Positions 8,804 through 17,856 are shown, counted from the first letter of the stretch. The stretch: 32,170 bases of DNA from Colwellia sp. (GCA_016745015.1 JADGDH010000018.1:1-32170); one strand, 5' to 3'. Notes: generated by a model not told the origin, from the sequence alone. Program-made: numbers and translations.

Positions 8804-8832
8804 AAAGCCCGGTCGTTTTACGGGCTTTTTTA
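8804..8832 (+). terminator. Intrinsic terminator after the second sulfatase
   Basis: AAAGCCCG (about 8804-8811) pairs with CGGGCTTT (8821-8828) across a nine-base loop, and the T-run continues to 8831. It is a strong GC-core hairpin with a U-tract. It isolates the sulfatases from the cytochrome-MoxR operon. Confidence 0.85.
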
Positions 8833-8895
8833 TCGATATTATTCGTAAGAGTTAACTTCATTTTTTAACAAAACAATTTAATTTAGGTAAAAAAC

Positions 8896-11181
8896 ATTAA
8901 AACTCTACTTTTTATTTTTAGCTTATTAGTACTTTCTTTTAGCAGTGAATCTGCTGATTTTTTTGGCTCTAAAGCGTGTGTTGCTTGCCATGAAAAAGCC
9001 TACCAAGACTGGCAAGGCTCACACCATGACATGTCAATGAAACATGCTGATGATATGAGTGTTTTAGGTAACTTTAACAACGCAACATTAGTTTTTAAAG
9101 ATAAAAGCACCACAAAGCCAAATACCTTCTTTAAAAAAGGGCTGCAATTTTGGGTCAATATTCAAGGTGAAGACGGTAAATTTCACGATTATCAAATAAA
9201 ATACACTTTTGGTTATACACCACTACAACAATACATGGTCGAATTTGATGATGGTCGAGTTCAACTGATACCATTTGCTTGGGATTCACGTGCAAAAGAG
9301 CAAGGCGGACAACGCTGGTTTAATCTCTACCCTGACAGAACCGAAAAGCATCAAGAATTTTTCTGGACTAATACAGGACAGAATTGGAACTACATGTGTG
9401 CAGATTGTCATTCAACCAATGTAGATAAAAATTTCAATGTTGATAAAAACACCTACAACACCACCTTTAGTGAAATTAATGTCGCTTGTGAAAGTTGCCA
9501 TGGTGCAGCAAGTAAACATCTTGAATGGGTAAAAAATAAAAAAATAGCCAATTTTGGTTTTGACCGCGATTTATCAAAATCAGTAAAAAAGTGGCAAGCT
9601 GAAAGTGATACTGAGAATCATAGTAAAACCTTAACACCACAAAAAATAGAACATAGCCAACAAGTATTAACTTGCGCTCAATGTCATAGTCGCCGCACAC
9701 AAATCAGCAATAACAACCATGTAGCAAGCAATGCATTTGGCGAACGTTATTTGCTCGATTTAATTTCTAGCGAAAACTATCACTCCGACGGTCAAGTGTA
9801 TAATGAGAACTTTGTGTATGGCTCATTTTTACAATCCAAAATGTATCAAAAAGGCGTTGTCTGTAGTAACTGTCATGATCCTCATACAGCAAAGCTAAAA
9901 CTTCCAACAGAAACATTATGTTTGCAATGTCACCAAGCCGATAGCTATGCGAAAAAATCGCACCACCAACACAATGACGGCTCTACAGGCGCACAATGTG
10001 TGAATTGTCATATGCCTGAAACCACCTACATGGAAATTGATGCAAGGCGAGATCATAGTTTTCATATTCCACGTCCTGATTTAGCTTTACAGTTAGGTAC
10101 ACCTGATACTTGCTTGAGTTGCCATAAAAATAAAAATAGTGACTGGTCATTATCAACACTTAACACTTGGTTTCCAAATACTAAACACCGAAAAACTCAA
10201 AAACAAGAAAAAGACTTTGCTACGGTATTTTCTGCTACGACATTACCACTATCAAATCAACAATGGCAATCTGTTGGTTCTGAATTGTCACGTATTGCAC
10301 AAACCCCCGCTTATGCACCGATTATACGTGCATCTGCCTTAACAAAAATGGCTGACACATCGAATACCAATACTGTTATAGCTATTGCTAGAGCATTGAA
10401 AAATGACAATGAGTATATTCGCCTCGGTGCAATACTTGCTTTACAAGGCCGTGGAGCAGAAACAATGCAAGCAGAGAAATGGCGACTGTTATTTCCACTG
10501 TTAACCGATGATGTATTAGCCGTTCGCACCTCAGCAGCATTTACTTTAGCCAGCTTATGGCAACAGTTAAATACACAGCAACAACAATTCTTAGCGCCGG
10601 CATTAAATGACTATCTAGCTAGTCAAGATTTTAATAATGACCGTAGTTTCTCTTATTCCAATAAAGGCATAGTTTTTAACTATCAAGGTAAAATTGAAAA
10701 AGCAATAAATTCATTTAAACAAGGTATAAGCATTGAAGCTAATTTTGCTAGAACTTATATTAATTTAAGTCAAGTATACCGCCAGTTAGGTAAAAATCAG
10801 CTTGCAATGAAAACACTACAACAAGGTATTCAAGCTAATCCAGACGATGCACAGTTACCTTTTGAACTTGCTATGGCCTATATTAGAACAAAAGATAAAA
10901 TTACTGCGACTAAATATTTAACGCAAGCAACAATAATAGCCCCACAAAACAGCCATTATTTTTATGTATTAGGTTTAAGCTTAGAAGAACAAAATAAAAC
11001 ACAAGCATACAAAGCGATTACTCAAGCTTATAATCTTAGTCAAAACCCACAACATTTATATGCGTTGTGTGAAATGCAAGTGCGTCATCAAGCCTTTCAA
11101 GCCAAACAGTGTTTAACAAAATTAACAGCAGTAGCACCAAAAAATGTAATAGAACAATTAAGAGCACAGCTTAAAAACTAA
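8896..11181 (+). CDS. Eight-heme cytochrome c with HEAT/TPR-like repeats, apparent ATT start
   Basis: Exported multiheme cytochrome, 761 residues if translation starts at ATT 8896. The frame opens after a stop at 8884-8886 and has no ATG, GTG or TTG before 9031. Translating from the ATT gives a good signal peptide (hydrophobic TLLFIFSLLVLSF, cleavage near ESA). AGG lies eight bases upstream of it. Eight CXXCH motifs bind heme: Cys 28, 168, 198, 260, 323, 342, 368 and 406. Starting at ATG 9031 would lose the export signal and the first heme site, which is incompatible with cytochrome c maturation. The order is a cytochrome c554-like heme region (1-420), HEAT-like helices (about 430-570) and TPR repeats (about 580-761). 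Electron donor and acceptor are unknown. moxR follows after 48 bases without a terminator, so it probably leads the operon. A mutated or misread start codon is an alternative. Confidence 0.82.
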   Translation: MKTLLFIFSLLVLSFSSESADFFGSKACVACHEKAYQDWQGSHHDMSMKHADDMSVLGNFNNATLVFKDKSTTKPNTFFKKGLQFWVNIQGEDGKFHDYQIKYTFGYTPLQQYMVEFDDGRVQLIPFAWDSRAKEQGGQRWFNLYPDRTEKHQEFFWTNTGQNWNYMCADCHSTNVDKNFNVDKNTYNTTFSEINVACESCHGAASKHLEWVKNKKIANFGFDRDLSKSVKKWQAESDTENHSKTLTPQKIEHSQQVLTCAQCHSRRTQISNNNHVASNAFGERYLLDLISSENYHSDGQVYNENFVYGSFLQSKMYQKGVVCSNCHDPHTAKLKLPTETLCLQCHQADSYAKKSHHQHNDGSTGAQCVNCHMPETTYMEIDARRDHSFHIPRPDLALQLGTPDTCLSCHKNKNSDWSLSTLNTWFPNTKHRKTQKQEKDFATVFSATTLPLSNQQWQSVGSELSRIAQTPAYAPIIRASALTKMADTSNTNTVIAIARALKNDNEYIRLGAILALQGRGAETMQAEKWRLLFPLLTDDVLAVRTSAAFTLASLWQQLNTQQQQFLAPALNDYLASQDFNNDRSFSYSNKGIVFNYQGKIEKAINSFKQGISIEANFARTYINLSQVYRQLGKNQLAMKTLQQGIQANPDDAQLPFELAMAYIRTKDKITATKYLTQATIIAPQNSHYFYVLGLSLEEQNKTQAYKAITQAYNLSQNPQHLYALCEMQVRHQAFQAKQCLTKLTAVAPKNVIEQLRAQLKN

Positions 11182-11229
11182 TTTTAATCTGGTTAAAGAT
11201 AATTTAAAGATAAGTTAAAGGAAAATAAC

Positions 11230-12195
11230 ATGAGTGAAAGTTTACAAGCTTTACAACAATTAAAGCAACAAATTCAGCAATCGGTTATCGGTCAAGAACA
11301 TGTGGTAGATGCTTTACTCGTTGCACTACTTACCAATGGCAACGTTTTACTTGAGGGGCTTCCTGGCACAGCTAAAACACGCTCAGTAAAAAGTTTAGCT
11401 ACTTCTTTAAATATTGATCTGGGTCGTGTTCAATTTACTCCTGATTTATTACCTTCAGATGTTACTGGCACTGAGGTTTACCAAGAAGTTAATGGCAAAC
11501 CTACGTTAACTTTTCAACAAGGCCCTATTTTTAATAATATTTTATTAGCTGATGAAATAAACCGCTCTCCTGCAAAAGTACAAGCTGCATTATTAGAAGC
11601 GATGGAAGAAAGGCAAATTACCGTCGCAGGTAAAACGTACGCATTACCAAAATTATTTATGGTGTTGGCCACCCAAAATCCAATTGAACAAGAAGGAACT
11701 TATCCCTTACCTGAAGCCCAAATGGACAGGTTTATCATGAAGGTTACTGTTGATTATCCTGAAGATGATGCAGAGGCACAAATAATTAAATTAGTTCGTG
11801 GTGAAGAAAAATCTCAGCAAAGCGTAGAGAAAATAGATGCCGAACATATATTTACAGCGCGTGACGAAATTCATCATGTTCATATGAGTGATGCTATGGT
11901 CGACTATATTGTTGCTATTGTGATGGCAACGCGAAAACCAGAACGTTATCCTGATTCACCATTGCAGCAGTGGCTTAATGTTGGTTCAAGCCCTCGTGCT
12001 AGTATTTCGTTAGATAAATGTGCCAGAGCACAAGCTTGGTTAAACGGTAAAGACTTTTGCGACCCTGATGATGTACGGGCTATTGTTCATAGTGTTCTAC
12101 GTCATCGTTTAGTATTGAGCTACGATGCCATGGCTGATGGTATAACAGCAGATCAAGTCATTGATGAAATATTACGTCAAGTAGCTGTTGCCTAA
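11230..12195 (+). CDS. MoxR-family AAA+ ATPase
   Basis: A 321-residue cytoplasmic AAA+ ATPase. Walker A is GLPGTAKT (43-50), Walker B ILLADEI (104-110), and sensor 1 lies in ATQNP (147-151); NRSPAKVQAALLEAMEE (111-127) and GTYPLPEAQMDRF (156-168) are MoxR signatures. MoxR proteins act as chaperone-like partners of VWA-domain proteins in maturing enzymes or complexes, for example methanol dehydrogenase in Paracoccus. AGGA sits eight bases before the ATG. It is the first gene of a packed series running through DUF58, DUF4381, two VWA proteins, a TPR protein and a BatD-like protein, and lies 48 bases behind the multiheme cytochrome. The client is unknown. Confidence 0.92.
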   Translation: MSESLQALQQLKQQIQQSVIGQEHVVDALLVALLTNGNVLLEGLPGTAKTRSVKSLATSLNIDLGRVQFTPDLLPSDVTGTEVYQEVNGKPTLTFQQGPIFNNILLADEINRSPAKVQAALLEAMEERQITVAGKTYALPKLFMVLATQNPIEQEGTYPLPEAQMDRFIMKVTVDYPEDDAEAQIIKLVRGEEKSQQSVEKIDAEHIFTARDEIHHVHMSDAMVDYIVAIVMATRKPERYPDSPLQQWLNVGSSPRASISLDKCARAQAWLNGKDFCDPDDVRAIVHSVLRHRLVLSYDAMADGITADQVIDEILRQVAVA

Positions 12196-12225
12196 GTTTT
12201 AGCTTTAAGCATTTAGGGACAAACA

Positions 12226-13182
12226 ATGCAAAATAACATAATGATAAATAAAGAAAAAGCAGAAGCTGACGGCTTGGTTTATGCAAATCTTAATGAACTA
12301 AGGCGTTTGCAATTCAAAACTCGCGGTTTTTCTTTTATGCCTAAGCAACCAGCCAATAGTTTACTATCAGGCAAACATATTTCAAAATTGCGCGGTCGAG
12401 GATTAAACTTTGAAGAGCTTCGCCATTACCGAGCTGGTGATGATATTCGCTCTATGGATTGGAAAGTAACTCAACGTACAGGAAAACCTCACGTAAAAGT
12501 ATACACCGAAGAAAAAGAGCGTAATGTCTACCTTGCTATTGATCAACGAATGACAATGTTTTTTGGTAGCAGCAATAAAATGAAATCTGTTATTGCTGCC
12601 GAACTCGCTGCACTTATGGCTTGGAGAGTGGTAGAAACAGGTGATAGAATTGGCGCTGTAATCTACAATGATGATGAAATTAAAGTTGTTCCTGCTAAAC
12701 GTGGTCGTAATCATGTGGTTAATGTTTTAGCTGAGATTATTAAAAAAAATCACCAGTTAAATTTATCTATACCCCAAATAAATGATGAGAGTAAAGCATT
12801 TAATAAAATGCTTAATAAACTTCATATGATTAGTGGCCACAATGCATTAGTTATATTAATAGGTGATGGTCACGGTTGGAATCAGCAAAGCACGGATCAT
12901 ATCAAAAAAATACGCCAACACAGTGAAGTCATTGCTTGTCACGTCTTTGATCCACTTGAGTTAGACTTACCCAAAATGACACAAATGGTGGTAAGTGATG
13001 GAAAAAAACAAATTCAGTTTTCATCGCAAGATAAAGCAATGCAGCATAAATACCAAGCTGAAATAGCTCGCCAGTTAAAAACTTATGACGATACAACAAA
13101 AAAATATCGTATTCCTTTATTATCAATTGATACGTTAACACCAATTGATAGCCAAGTGCGTAAAGCTTTCGGTGGTAATTAG
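12226..13182 (+). CDS. DUF58 domain protein of MoxR operon
   Basis: A 318-residue protein with the DUF58 hallmark FEELRHYRAGDDIRSMDWK (residues about 61-79) followed by TQRTGKPHVKVY. The C-terminal half has a VWA-like fold: the strand VYLAIDQRMTMFFG takes the place of the metal-binding site but lacks the full DxSxS. No signal peptide or membrane segment is seen, so it probably acts in the cytoplasm near the inner membrane. DUF58 proteins are near-constant neighbours of MoxR and are thought to be its partners. AGGGA lies upstream of the ATG at a suitable distance; moxR ends 30 bases before, and the DUF4381 gene starts four bases after the stop. Confidence 0.9.
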   Translation: MQNNIMINKEKAEADGLVYANLNELRRLQFKTRGFSFMPKQPANSLLSGKHISKLRGRGLNFEELRHYRAGDDIRSMDWKVTQRTGKPHVKVYTEEKERNVYLAIDQRMTMFFGSSNKMKSVIAAELAALMAWRVVETGDRIGAVIYNDDEIKVVPAKRGRNHVVNVLAEIIKKNHQLNLSIPQINDESKAFNKMLNKLHMISGHNALVILIGDGHGWNQQSTDHIKKIRQHSEVIACHVFDPLELDLPKMTQMVVSDGKKQIQFSSQDKAMQHKYQAEIARQLKTYDDTTKKYRIPLLSIDTLTPIDSQVRKAFGGN

Positions 13183-13186
13183 CATA

Positions 13187-13711
13187 ATGATTGAAATAGT
13201 AACAACACAACCTCCTTTTGATAAACCTTGGGGAAACTACTTATTAGAGAAGATAGTTGAAACTCAAGCACCCGAAAGCATTAGTTGGCTACCACAAACA
13301 CTTGGCTGGAAACTTTTAGTTATTGCAATGTTATTCGTACTTATTCGAAAGATTTACCATGCCTACAAAAATTATCAACAGAATGCTTACCGACGATATG
13401 CGCTAGCTTGGTTAAAAGAATGTCAAAAATCAAATGACTTTACCTTTTATAAACAACTGCCCTCGCTATTAAAAAAAACAGCGCTAAGCGCTTATAAACG
13501 TACTGAAATAAGTCACCTTACGGGTACACAATGGGAGTATTGGCTTGATCAACAATGCCAACAAACAAATTTTGCTACTATCTGTCCCAATATTTTGCAT
13601 CAACTTGCTTATATGCCAAATAATCCAGATTCATTCAACACTGAGCAATACCAAGCTTTACTCGCACAAATAACACTCTGGATAAAACATCATAGGGGGT
13701 CAAATGCTTGA
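13187..13711 (+). CDS. DUF4381 membrane protein
   Basis: A 174-residue protein starting MIEIVTTQPPFDKPWG. One transmembrane helix (LGWKLLVIAMLFVLIRKIY, about residues 40-58) is followed by a basic, helical cytoplasmic region. It matches DUF4381, a family found almost only inside MoxR-Bat operons; its molecular role is not known. The frame is open further upstream to an ATG at 13145, but that would overlap the DUF58 gene by 38 bases, and the start at 13187 directly after the DUF58 stop is more natural. Its end overlaps the next gene by eight bases, which suggests translational coupling. Confidence 0.85.
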   Translation: MIEIVTTQPPFDKPWGNYLLEKIVETQAPESISWLPQTLGWKLLVIAMLFVLIRKIYHAYKNYQQNAYRRYALAWLKECQKSNDFTFYKQLPSLLKKTALSAYKRTEISHLTGTQWEYWLDQQCQQTNFATICPNILHQLAYMPNNPDSFNTEQYQALLAQITLWIKHHRGSNA

Positions 13712-14825
13712 TAATATAGCCCTTTTCCTTACTAACATTAATATTTTTGATCTTAATTTAACCAATATAGAATTTGTTCACCCTAAATTGTTTTTTCTGC
13801 TGCCATTGCCACTATTGATTGTTTGGTTCATTCCAGTCTACAAACAAAAAAAAGCTTCAGTGAAAGTCCCCTACTTTGCTCGACTTGTTGATGTTACAGG
13901 AGAAAAGCCGCAAAGTGGCGCCGTATTACTTAATAGAAATAACTTACAACGATTATTCACCCTAATTGCTTGGGTTTGTATTGTGATAGCAATGGCTAAG
14001 CCTGAGCATATCGGCCCCCCTATCACTCAATCTAAAACAGCCCGTGACTTAATGATTGCTGTTGATTTATCTGGCTCAATGTCAGTTGAGGATTTCACAC
14101 TCAATGATGGCACCACTGTTGATAGATTAAGCGCAGTAAAACAAGTATTAGGCAATTTTGCCAAAACCCGTGAGCATGACCGTTTAGGCTTGATTTTATT
14201 TGGCGACGCCCCTTATTTACAAGCACCATTTACCAGTGATATTGGTACTTGGCTAACGCTACTTGATGACAGTGAAATAGGTATGGCTGGCCCAAGCACT
14301 GCTTTTGGTGATGCTATTGGTCTTGCTATCAGTGTTTTTGAACAATCACAAACCAAAAACCGCGTTTTAATTGTATTAACCGATGGAAACGATAATGCAT
14401 CGAAAGTGCCACCAATAGAAGCAGCCAAAGTTGCTGCTGCCTATGACATCAAAATTTACGCTATTGCTATTGGTGACCCTACCACTGTTGGCGAGGATAA
14501 AGTTGATTTAGCCGTGCTAGAAAAAATGGCTATACTAACTAAGGGCGCAAGTTTTCAAGCACTCGATAGGGAAGAACTACAGCAAGTTTATCGTGAGATA
14601 AATGCACTAGAGCCTGAATTGTTTGATTCGGTATCGTTTAGACCAAGAACAAGCATTCATCATTACCCTCTTATTCTAGTAGTTATTATTTATATAATTT
14701 CTTTGTCATTGGTTAATTTATACTTTTATTTCAATAGGAAACATTTCAATGGGCAGGATACCAATGAAAAGCAAATAAATAACTTTACTGATAAAACAAG
14801 AATAAATGAGGTTGAACATGAATGA
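13704..14825 (+). CDS. BatA-like VWA domain membrane protein
   Basis: A 373-residue inner-membrane protein with a von Willebrand factor A domain. Two membrane helices lie at about 28-45 and 83-99, the VWA domain at about 115-300, and a last helix in HYPLILVVIIYIISLSLVNLY. The metal-ion-dependent adhesion site is complete: DLSGS at 121-125, Thr in APFTSD, and Asp in LTDGNDN. This topology with MoxR and DUF58 upstream is the Bat arrangement, and such proteins are thought to work with MoxR on client proteins. GGGGGT precedes the ATG. It overlaps DUF4381 by eight bases and the next VWA gene by eight bases. Confidence 0.9.
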   Translation: MLDNIALFLTNINIFDLNLTNIEFVHPKLFFLLPLPLLIVWFIPVYKQKKASVKVPYFARLVDVTGEKPQSGAVLLNRNNLQRLFTLIAWVCIVIAMAKPEHIGPPITQSKTARDLMIAVDLSGSMSVEDFTLNDGTTVDRLSAVKQVLGNFAKTREHDRLGLILFGDAPYLQAPFTSDIGTWLTLLDDSEIGMAGPSTAFGDAIGLAISVFEQSQTKNRVLIVLTDGNDNASKVPPIEAAKVAAAYDIKIYAIAIGDPTTVGEDKVDLAVLEKMAILTKGASFQALDREELQQVYREINALEPELFDSVSFRPRTSIHHYPLILVVIIYIISLSLVNLYFYFNRKHFNGQDTNEKQINNFTDKTRINEVEHE

Positions 14826-15810
14826 GCTAGCTGATTTTTTTAACCTTACACAACTACAACACTTTCACTTTTTACGTCCTTATTGGTTTATTGCATTTGT
14901 AGCACTTTTTTTTATTTTACGCTTTTTCGGCCAACGTGATGATACGCTAGCACTATGGCGTAAAGTGATGTCGGTGAAAATGCTCAATACGCTAACCGTT
15001 CAAGGAAATACTAGCCATTGGCTATCACCACAAAAGCTATCCCTTATTATAGCTCTACCGCTTTGTTTAGTATTGATGGGGCCAACTTGGCAACAACAGC
15101 CTTCACCTTTTAGCGAAAATAATTCAGCTTTAATTATTGCCCTAGATGTGTCTGAAACAATGGAGCAAAGTGATATTCAACCAAGCCGATTATTAAGAGC
15201 GAAACAAAAGATTCTACAACTTTTAAAAATGCGAGGCGATACAAAAACTGCTTTAGTTGCTTTTGCAGGTAGTGCTCATGTAGTGATGCCAATCACAAAC
15301 GATCAACAAATGATTCAACAATTTCTTGATAGTTTGTCACAAAAATTAATGCCTGTGAAAGGTAAGCGGCCTCAAAGCGTTTTGCCTATTGCTGAGCAAT
15401 TATTATCTACCACGAATGTACCTGGAACCTTATTAATTATTGGTGATGGCGCTAGCATGGAAACGAGTAAGCAATTCGGTAAATATTTTCAAACAGGTGG
15501 CGCGTTATCTCATCACCAATTAATTGTTTGGGCGATAGGAAAAAAAGCTAATCAGCTAGAAACTGATACTAATATCATTCCTATGCAATACGAACAGCTC
15601 AGCGCTGTTGTTAATCAAAGTAATGGCCGGTTAGTCACTATGACAGTAGATGAAGCGGATATTGAACAAGTTAATCGTTATATTGAGCACAACTTAGTTA
15701 TCGTAGATGATAAAAGCCGACCATGGCTTGATTCAGGGTATCCATTAACCTTTGCTATCGCATTTCTATTTTTATTTTGGTTCAGAAAAGGTTGGACATT
15801 ACAATGGTAA
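14818..15810 (+). CDS. BatB-like VWA domain membrane protein
   Basis: A 330-residue second VWA protein with helices at about 18-35 and 68-84 and a C-terminal helix in LTFAIAFLFLFWF. Its MIDAS motif reads DVSET instead of DxSxS, a conservative Ser-to-Thr change, with ITND and GDGAS supplying the other ligands, so metal binding is probably retained. An ATG four codons upstream at 14806 is less likely, because GAGG lies six bases before the ATG at 14818. BatA and BatB-type proteins are usually encoded side by side and may form a heteromeric membrane complex. It overlaps its neighbours by eight and seven bases. Confidence 0.9.
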   Translation: MNELADFFNLTQLQHFHFLRPYWFIAFVALFFILRFFGQRDDTLALWRKVMSVKMLNTLTVQGNTSHWLSPQKLSLIIALPLCLVLMGPTWQQQPSPFSENNSALIIALDVSETMEQSDIQPSRLLRAKQKILQLLKMRGDTKTALVAFAGSAHVVMPITNDQQMIQQFLDSLSQKLMPVKGKRPQSVLPIAEQLLSTTNVPGTLLIIGDGASMETSKQFGKYFQTGGALSHHQLIVWAIGKKANQLETDTNIIPMQYEQLSAVVNQSNGRLVTMTVDEADIEQVNRYIEHNLVIVDDKSRPWLDSGYPLTFAIAFLFLFWFRKGWTLQW

Positions 15811-16457
15811 GTTCCTTAATAACAAAATATAAAAAAACACTCTGGTTATCATTATTAAGTGCGCTAATCGCTTATATTATGTTAAAACCTAGTAATTTTA
15901 TTGATTTATGGCTAACCAAAGATCAACAAGGTCAGTTATTGTTTAATGCTGAACGCTACAAGCAAGCAAGCAAAACGTTTACTAATATTCATTGGCAAGC
16001 ATTTAGCGCTTATGGTAGTGAAGATTATAAAACTGCCGCAACACTTTATAGCCAATTAAATACAAAAGAGAATTTATTAGCGCAAGCTAATGCGTTAGCT
16101 CATAGCAGAGAATATATTAAAGCTCGTGATTTATACCAAGATACTTTAACTAAATATCCTAACTATATCGCAGCTGAAAATAACCGTGACATTGTTCAAG
16201 TTATTATTGATAAAGTAAATAGAATGTCAGAATCACAAGCACCTGAAGAGGGCGAGTCAATTAAAGAATTAGGAGACGAACCACAAACAGGAGATGGAGC
16301 AGAAAAAAAAGAAGGTCGTCCACAAAAGGTTGAGCAATTGAACTCTGAGCAATTACTACTGGATCCAAGTCTTAATGAGATGTGGTTACGACAAGTACAA
16401 AAAGATCCCGCTCGCTTTTTATCACAAAAATTTTATTTTCAACAAAAAAACAAGTAA
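15804..16457 (+). CDS. TPR membrane protein of Bat operon (BatC-like)
   Basis: A 217-residue protein with one N-terminal transmembrane helix (LWLSLLSALIAYIML, about 13-27), then TPR-like helices (about 40-135) facing the periplasm, an acidic low-complexity segment rich in Glu, Gly and Asp (about 145-175), and a conserved-looking tail, WLRQVQKDPARFLSQKFY. This pattern is that of TPR proteins encoded after BatB. The start was chosen at 15804, seven bases inside the end of batB, with GGA seven bases upstream; a longer frame from 15777 would overlap more and spoil the signal anchor. It probably offers a protein-binding surface to clients or to the VWA proteins. Confidence 0.85.
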   Translation: MVSSLITKYKKTLWLSLLSALIAYIMLKPSNFIDLWLTKDQQGQLLFNAERYKQASKTFTNIHWQAFSAYGSEDYKTAATLYSQLNTKENLLAQANALAHSREYIKARDLYQDTLTKYPNYIAAENNRDIVQVIIDKVNRMSESQAPEEGESIKELGDEPQTGDGAEKKEGRPQKVEQLNSEQLLLDPSLNEMWLRQVQKDPARFLSQKFYFQQKNK

Positions 16458-16469
16458 TAACGAAAAAAA

Positions 16470-17819
16470 ATGAGTAATTCAATAATGTCACTATCTAAAA
16501 TTATGCTCCAACAAGCTACGCAGTTTTTGGTTTTTGTTATGGTATTAATAGCCTTTATTATAAGCCTAAGCAGCCATGCTATTAGCTTAGATCAATTAAT
16601 AGCCGAAAATAAACTCACCATTGACACAAAGGTTGAGCAAGGTAAGCAACAAATTGTTGGTCAGCCGATAGTTATTACAATAGAGATAGCCACTGAGCGA
16701 TGGTTCGCAAAAGGCACAGAAGTGAAAAGCTTTGAACTTGCCGATACAATTATATTAGCGAATAGTGACGTAAGCATCAATGGCTCAAAAAGAGTTAATG
16801 GTCAAACTTGGTCGACCCAAACTAGAGAAATAACGCTCTACCCAAGACGAGAGGGTAATTACAATTTACCTTCCATTGAAATACAGATTTCAGTTAATAC
16901 CGAGAATGATGGCATTGTTGAAGGCACTATTAAAACCGTACCACAACGCTTTACGATTTCATTACCTGAAGAGCTCTCTAAGATAGAAAGTTTTATCGTA
17001 TCTCCGCAGGTCAGTATTGAAATAGCAACAGATGATCAAAATCATAATATAAACAGTGACGAAAGCAATTATTTAATTGGCAGTGCCATCTCACAAACGG
17101 TTACCGTAATAGCACAAAACGCGCCTGCAATGATGATTCCACCAATTAAAAGAACTGAACTGACTGGTTTAAGTATTTACCAAAAAACACCTCAAGTGTT
17201 TGATGAAACAAATCGTGGAGAGTTAATAGGAACACGAATAGAAAAATTTACTTATATTTTTGAAAAATCTGGCAAGTACGAAATACCTGAACAAATTATA
17301 TTTTGGTGGGACACTAGCAGCAATGAATTACAAGAAATAATAATACCTAGCTTATTGTTTAATGTGGGCAAAGGCAAAATTACCGATAAGATTGAAACTA
17401 ATGCTTTTCACATTAATATTAAGTTTAGCCTGTGGTTAATAATAGTTGCTATAATAATTAGCATTGCTTTCGTCCTGTTTCGCTTTAAAAGTAACTTAAC
17501 AAAACTGTATGCTAACATTACCCATTTAGAGCAACGAAGTGCTAAAAAGGCTTTCCTGCAAGCTGTTTCAAACCATCAGTATATTGGTGCCATTGATTGT
17601 TTGTATAAATATTCGTTATTAATTAACGTTAATCTTGAGCACTTAAAATCTACACAAATTTCATCTTTAAATAAACTCGCTTTTGACAATAATAACCAAA
17701 CTGAATCATTTACTGTGCAAGATGCTAAAAGCTTATTAAAATCATTAGTTATTAATAAAAGAACAATCAAGAATCAACTTGATATGACTAAAACAATAAA
17801 ACTGAATAATCAAAGCTAG
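16470..17819 (+). CDS. BatD-like protein
   Basis: A 449-residue exported protein. A signal sequence (about 14-38, FLVFVMVLIAFIISLSSHA) is followed by beta-rich Ig-like regions typical of BatD (for instance VGQPIVITIEI and TREITLYPRREGNYNLPSIEI), a transmembrane helix near residue 320-340 (LWLIIVAIIISIAFVLF), and a helical cytoplasmic tail. BatD proteins end MoxR-Bat operons and are placed at the periplasmic face of the inner membrane. The start is uncertain: the ATG at 16470 has only an A-rich leader, and ATGs at 16485 and 16503 would still keep the signal sequence. It is 12 bases after the TPR gene and is followed by a terminator, so it closes the operon. Confidence 0.85.
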   Translation: MSNSIMSLSKIMLQQATQFLVFVMVLIAFIISLSSHAISLDQLIAENKLTIDTKVEQGKQQIVGQPIVITIEIATERWFAKGTEVKSFELADTIILANSDVSINGSKRVNGQTWSTQTREITLYPRREGNYNLPSIEIQISVNTENDGIVEGTIKTVPQRFTISLPEELSKIESFIVSPQVSIEIATDDQNHNINSDESNYLIGSAISQTVTVIAQNAPAMMIPPIKRTELTGLSIYQKTPQVFDETNRGELIGTRIEKFTYIFEKSGKYEIPEQIIFWWDTSSNELQEIIIPSLLFNVGKGKITDKIETNAFHINIKFSLWLIIVAIIISIAFVLFRFKSNLTKLYANITHLEQRSAKKAFLQAVSNHQYIGAIDCLYKYSLLINVNLEHLKSTQISSLNKLAFDNNNQTESFTVQDAKSLLKSLVINKRTIKNQLDMTKTIKLNNQS

Positions 17820-17856
17820 CTCACTACATACAAGCAAAGCTCATAAAAAAAGAAAA

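Noticed and set aside
9031-11181. Cytochrome gene starting at ATG 9031
   Set aside because: It would lose the signal peptide and the first CXXCH motif, both clearly encoded in frame just upstream.
13145-13186. Longer N-terminus for the DUF4381 gene
   Set aside because: It would overlap DUF58 by 38 bases and adds an atypical segment; the ATG at 13187 directly after the DUF58 stop is the better start.
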